A stretch of DNA of 7,242 nucleotides, taken from JAUVIB01 sp964424545 (GTDB lineage Bacteria; Calditrichota; Calditrichia; Calditrichales; Calditrichaceae). Positions 5,945 through 7,242 of the stretch are shown here, one piece after another; the first letter of the stretch is position 1; each line of letters starts with the position of its first letter. Below the pieces are notes generated by a model. That model was not told the DNA's origin and ran no database searches. It was given only the letters and a program-made list of their open reading frames with translations. Both the position numbers and the translations under genes were made by a program. The stretch is from NCBI GenBank assembly GCA_964424545.1, contig CAYRJN010000194.1:1-7242 (forward strand), written 5' to 3'.

Positions 5945-6535
5945 TTATTTATGCCTTTCCCTTAATACGTCGGATACATCATTTAAGGTTAACCCTTTGG
6001 CCTTTAACAGAACAATCAAATGGTAAAGCAGATCGGCGCTTTCCTCAAGCAGACGATCGCGATTATCGTCAACGGCTTCTATAATCGTTTCGGTAGCCTC
6101 TTCCCCAACTTTTTGAGCGATTTTATTAATACCCTTTTTGAACAAGTGCGTTGTATAAGAGCCCTCGGGCATTGTTTTATATCGATCGGCAACTATTTTT
6201 TCGAGTTCATACAAAAAATCTTTTGTTTTATTTGTTTCGTTAAAACAGGTATCCGAGCCCGTATGACATACAGGGCCCAAGGGACGCGCTTTCACCAAAA
6301 GGGTATCGTTATCACAATCAATTAGTAATTCGTCAAGAAATAAAAAATTCCCCGATGTTTCGCCTTTTGTCCATAATGTGTGGCGCGAACGGCTGTAAAA
6401 GGTAACTTTTCCTGTTTCCAACGTCTTTTTATAAGCCTCTTCGTTCATATAGCCGAGCATCAAAACCACGCCGCTATCGGCATCTTGCACAATAGCCGGA
6501 ACCAAACCGCCGCCTTTTTCAAAATTTATTTTCAT
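5945..6535 (-). CDS. hisIE: Bifunctional phosphoribosyl-AMP cyclohydrolase / phosphoribosyl-ATP pyrophosphohydrolase
   Basis: Catalyses steps 2 and 3 of histidine synthesis: removal of pyrophosphate from phosphoribosyl-ATP (HisE) and opening of the purine ring of phosphoribosyl-AMP (HisI). The 196 residues hold HisI first (about 1-105) with LMLGYMNEEA (25-34), FYSRSRHTLWTKGETSGN (46-63), DCDNDTLLV (73-81) and PVCHTGSDTCF (88-98). C74, C90 and C97 are the expected zinc ligands. HisE follows (about 107-196) with GSYTTHLF (125-132), KVGEEATETIIEA (142-154) and ESADLLYHLIVLL (165-177). This is the usual length for the fused enzyme. The ATG overlaps the hisF stop in ATGA, so translation is coupled. 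It appears to be the last gene of the histidine operon. Confidence 0.97.
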   Translation of the reverse strand: MKINFEKGGGLVPAIVQDADSGVVLMLGYMNEEAYKKTLETGKVTFYSRSRHTLWTKGETSGNFLFLDELLIDCDNDTLLVKARPLGPVCHTGSDTCFNETNKTKDFLYELEKIVADRYKTMPEGSYTTHLFKKGINKIAQKVGEEATETIIEAVDDNRDRLLEESADLLYHLIVLLKAKGLTLNDVSDVLRERHK

Positions 6536-7242
6536 ATTCTCACCGTTATATTGTTTTCATCTAAATATTTTTTTAATTGCGGAATGGGAATTTCTCCAAA
6601 ATGGAAAATACTGGCCGCAAGCGCCGCATCGGCTTTGCCCTTGGTAAAGACTTTAACAAAATGCTCTTTTTTTCCCGCGCCGCCGGAAGCGATTATCGGA
6701 ATGGGCAGCGCTTCGGAAAGCTGTGCCGTGATATCGAGCGCAAAACCGTCTTTTGTACCATCGTGACTCATAGAAGTTAGTAATATTTCACCTGCGCCTC
6801 GTTCCGCCGCCTCCTTAGCCCATTCAGGGGTAAAACGACCGGTTGGTGTGCGTCCGCCATGAATATAGACTTCCCACCGCTGACCGTCAAAACGCGTATC
6901 GATAGCGGCGACAATGCATTGACTACCGAAATTATTGGCAAGACGATCGATAAGTTGCGGATCGTTAACGGCCGCCGTATTAACGGATATTTTATCGGCG
7001 CCTGCTTCCAACAAACGCGAAACGTCCGCTTCACTGTTTATTCCTCCGCCGACGGTAAAGGGTATGTTCAGTTCCGCCGCAATATCCTTAACCAAATCAG
7101 CGAAGGCTTTACGCCCCTCTATCGTTGCCGTAATATCCAAAAAAACAAGCTCATCGGCGCCCTGTTTGGCATAAGCGGCGCCAAGCTCAACGGGTTCGCC
7201 GGCCTCGCGAATATTAACAAAATTTACGCCTTTAACGGTCAT
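6532..7242 (-). CDS. hisF: Imidazole glycerol phosphate synthase cyclase subunit (5' end outside window)
   Basis: The cyclase subunit uses ammonia from HisH to turn PRFAR into imidazole glycerol phosphate and AICAR. The 236 residues seen cover nearly all of the (beta/alpha)8 barrel: VKGVNFVNIREAGEPVE (3-19), ADELVFLDITA (29-39), FTVGGGI (62-68), ADKISVNTAA (82-91), AAIDTR (112-117), GGRTPTG (129-135), EILLTSMSHDGTKDG (152-166), IIASGGAG (183-190) and ADAALAASIFH (204-214). D115 corresponds to catalytic D130 of the family, so about 15 residues are missing. These include the RIIPCLD segment with the other catalytic aspartate. The ATG at the window edge (7240-7242) is therefore an internal Met (the GR-x-VKG region) and not the true start. 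The gene overlaps hisIE by 4 bases. Confidence 0.97.
   Translation of the reverse strand: MTVKGVNFVNIREAGEPVELGAAYAKQGADELVFLDITATIEGRKAFADLVKDIAAELNIPFTVGGGINSEADVSRLLEAGADKISVNTAAVNDPQLIDRLANNFGSQCIVAAIDTRFDGQRWEVYIHGGRTPTGRFTPEWAKEAAERGAGEILLTSMSHDGTKDGFALDITAQLSEALPIPIIASGGAGKKEHFVKVFTKGKADAALAASIFHFGEIPIPQLKKYLDENNITVRI

Overview
The window reads as an ordinary biosynthetic stretch of a moderately AT-rich bacterial chromosome. Every gene I can support is on the minus strand, so transcription runs from the high to the low coordinates. In that direction the order is hisF (5' end outside the window), hisIE, asd, thrB, thrC, cysE-like serine acetyltransferase, cysK, and finally the first 54 codons of a probable PAS-domain sensor protein that runs off the left edge. 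The protein style suggests a bacterium of the Bacteroidota/Ignavibacteriota/FCB kind: a fused HisIE, a threonine synthase starting MKYYSTR, and a 269-residue serine acetyltransferase with the KRHPTI motif. Weak or absent Shine-Dalgarno sequences in front of several genes fit this. The assignment is an impression from sequence style and was not searched.

Right part (about 5945-7242): the last two genes of a histidine operon, hisF and hisIE, overlap by 4 bases (ATGA). hisF is complete at its C-terminus but lacks about 15 N-terminal codons. A 161-base spacer with a strong palindrome follows hisIE.

Middle (2480-5783): asd, thrB and thrC form a compact threonine operon. asd and thrB overlap by GTGA, and thrB and thrC are 14 bases apart. 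Together they convert aspartyl phosphate to aspartate semialdehyde, and phosphorylate homoserine and convert it to threonine. Aspartate kinase and homoserine dehydrogenase are not in the window. The Asd is of the archaeal/fungal sequence type and not the common bacterial type.

Left-middle (589-2349): serine acetyltransferase and cysteine synthase, 42 bases apart, make cysteine from serine, acetyl-CoA and sulfide. A 130-base AT-rich spacer separates them from thrC, so they are probably a separate transcription unit. The acetyltransferase lacks the C-terminal isoleucine that usually docks into CysK.

Left end (1-588): a 425-base non-coding stretch holds a long imperfect inverted repeat that looks like a dispersed palindromic element or MITE-like repeat. 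It is followed by the start of the sensor gene. I see no tRNA, rRNA, CRISPR array, transposase or recognisable riboswitch. I found no convincing new biological system here. The repeat element, the Asd type and the uncoupled SAT tail are the points most worth a second look.
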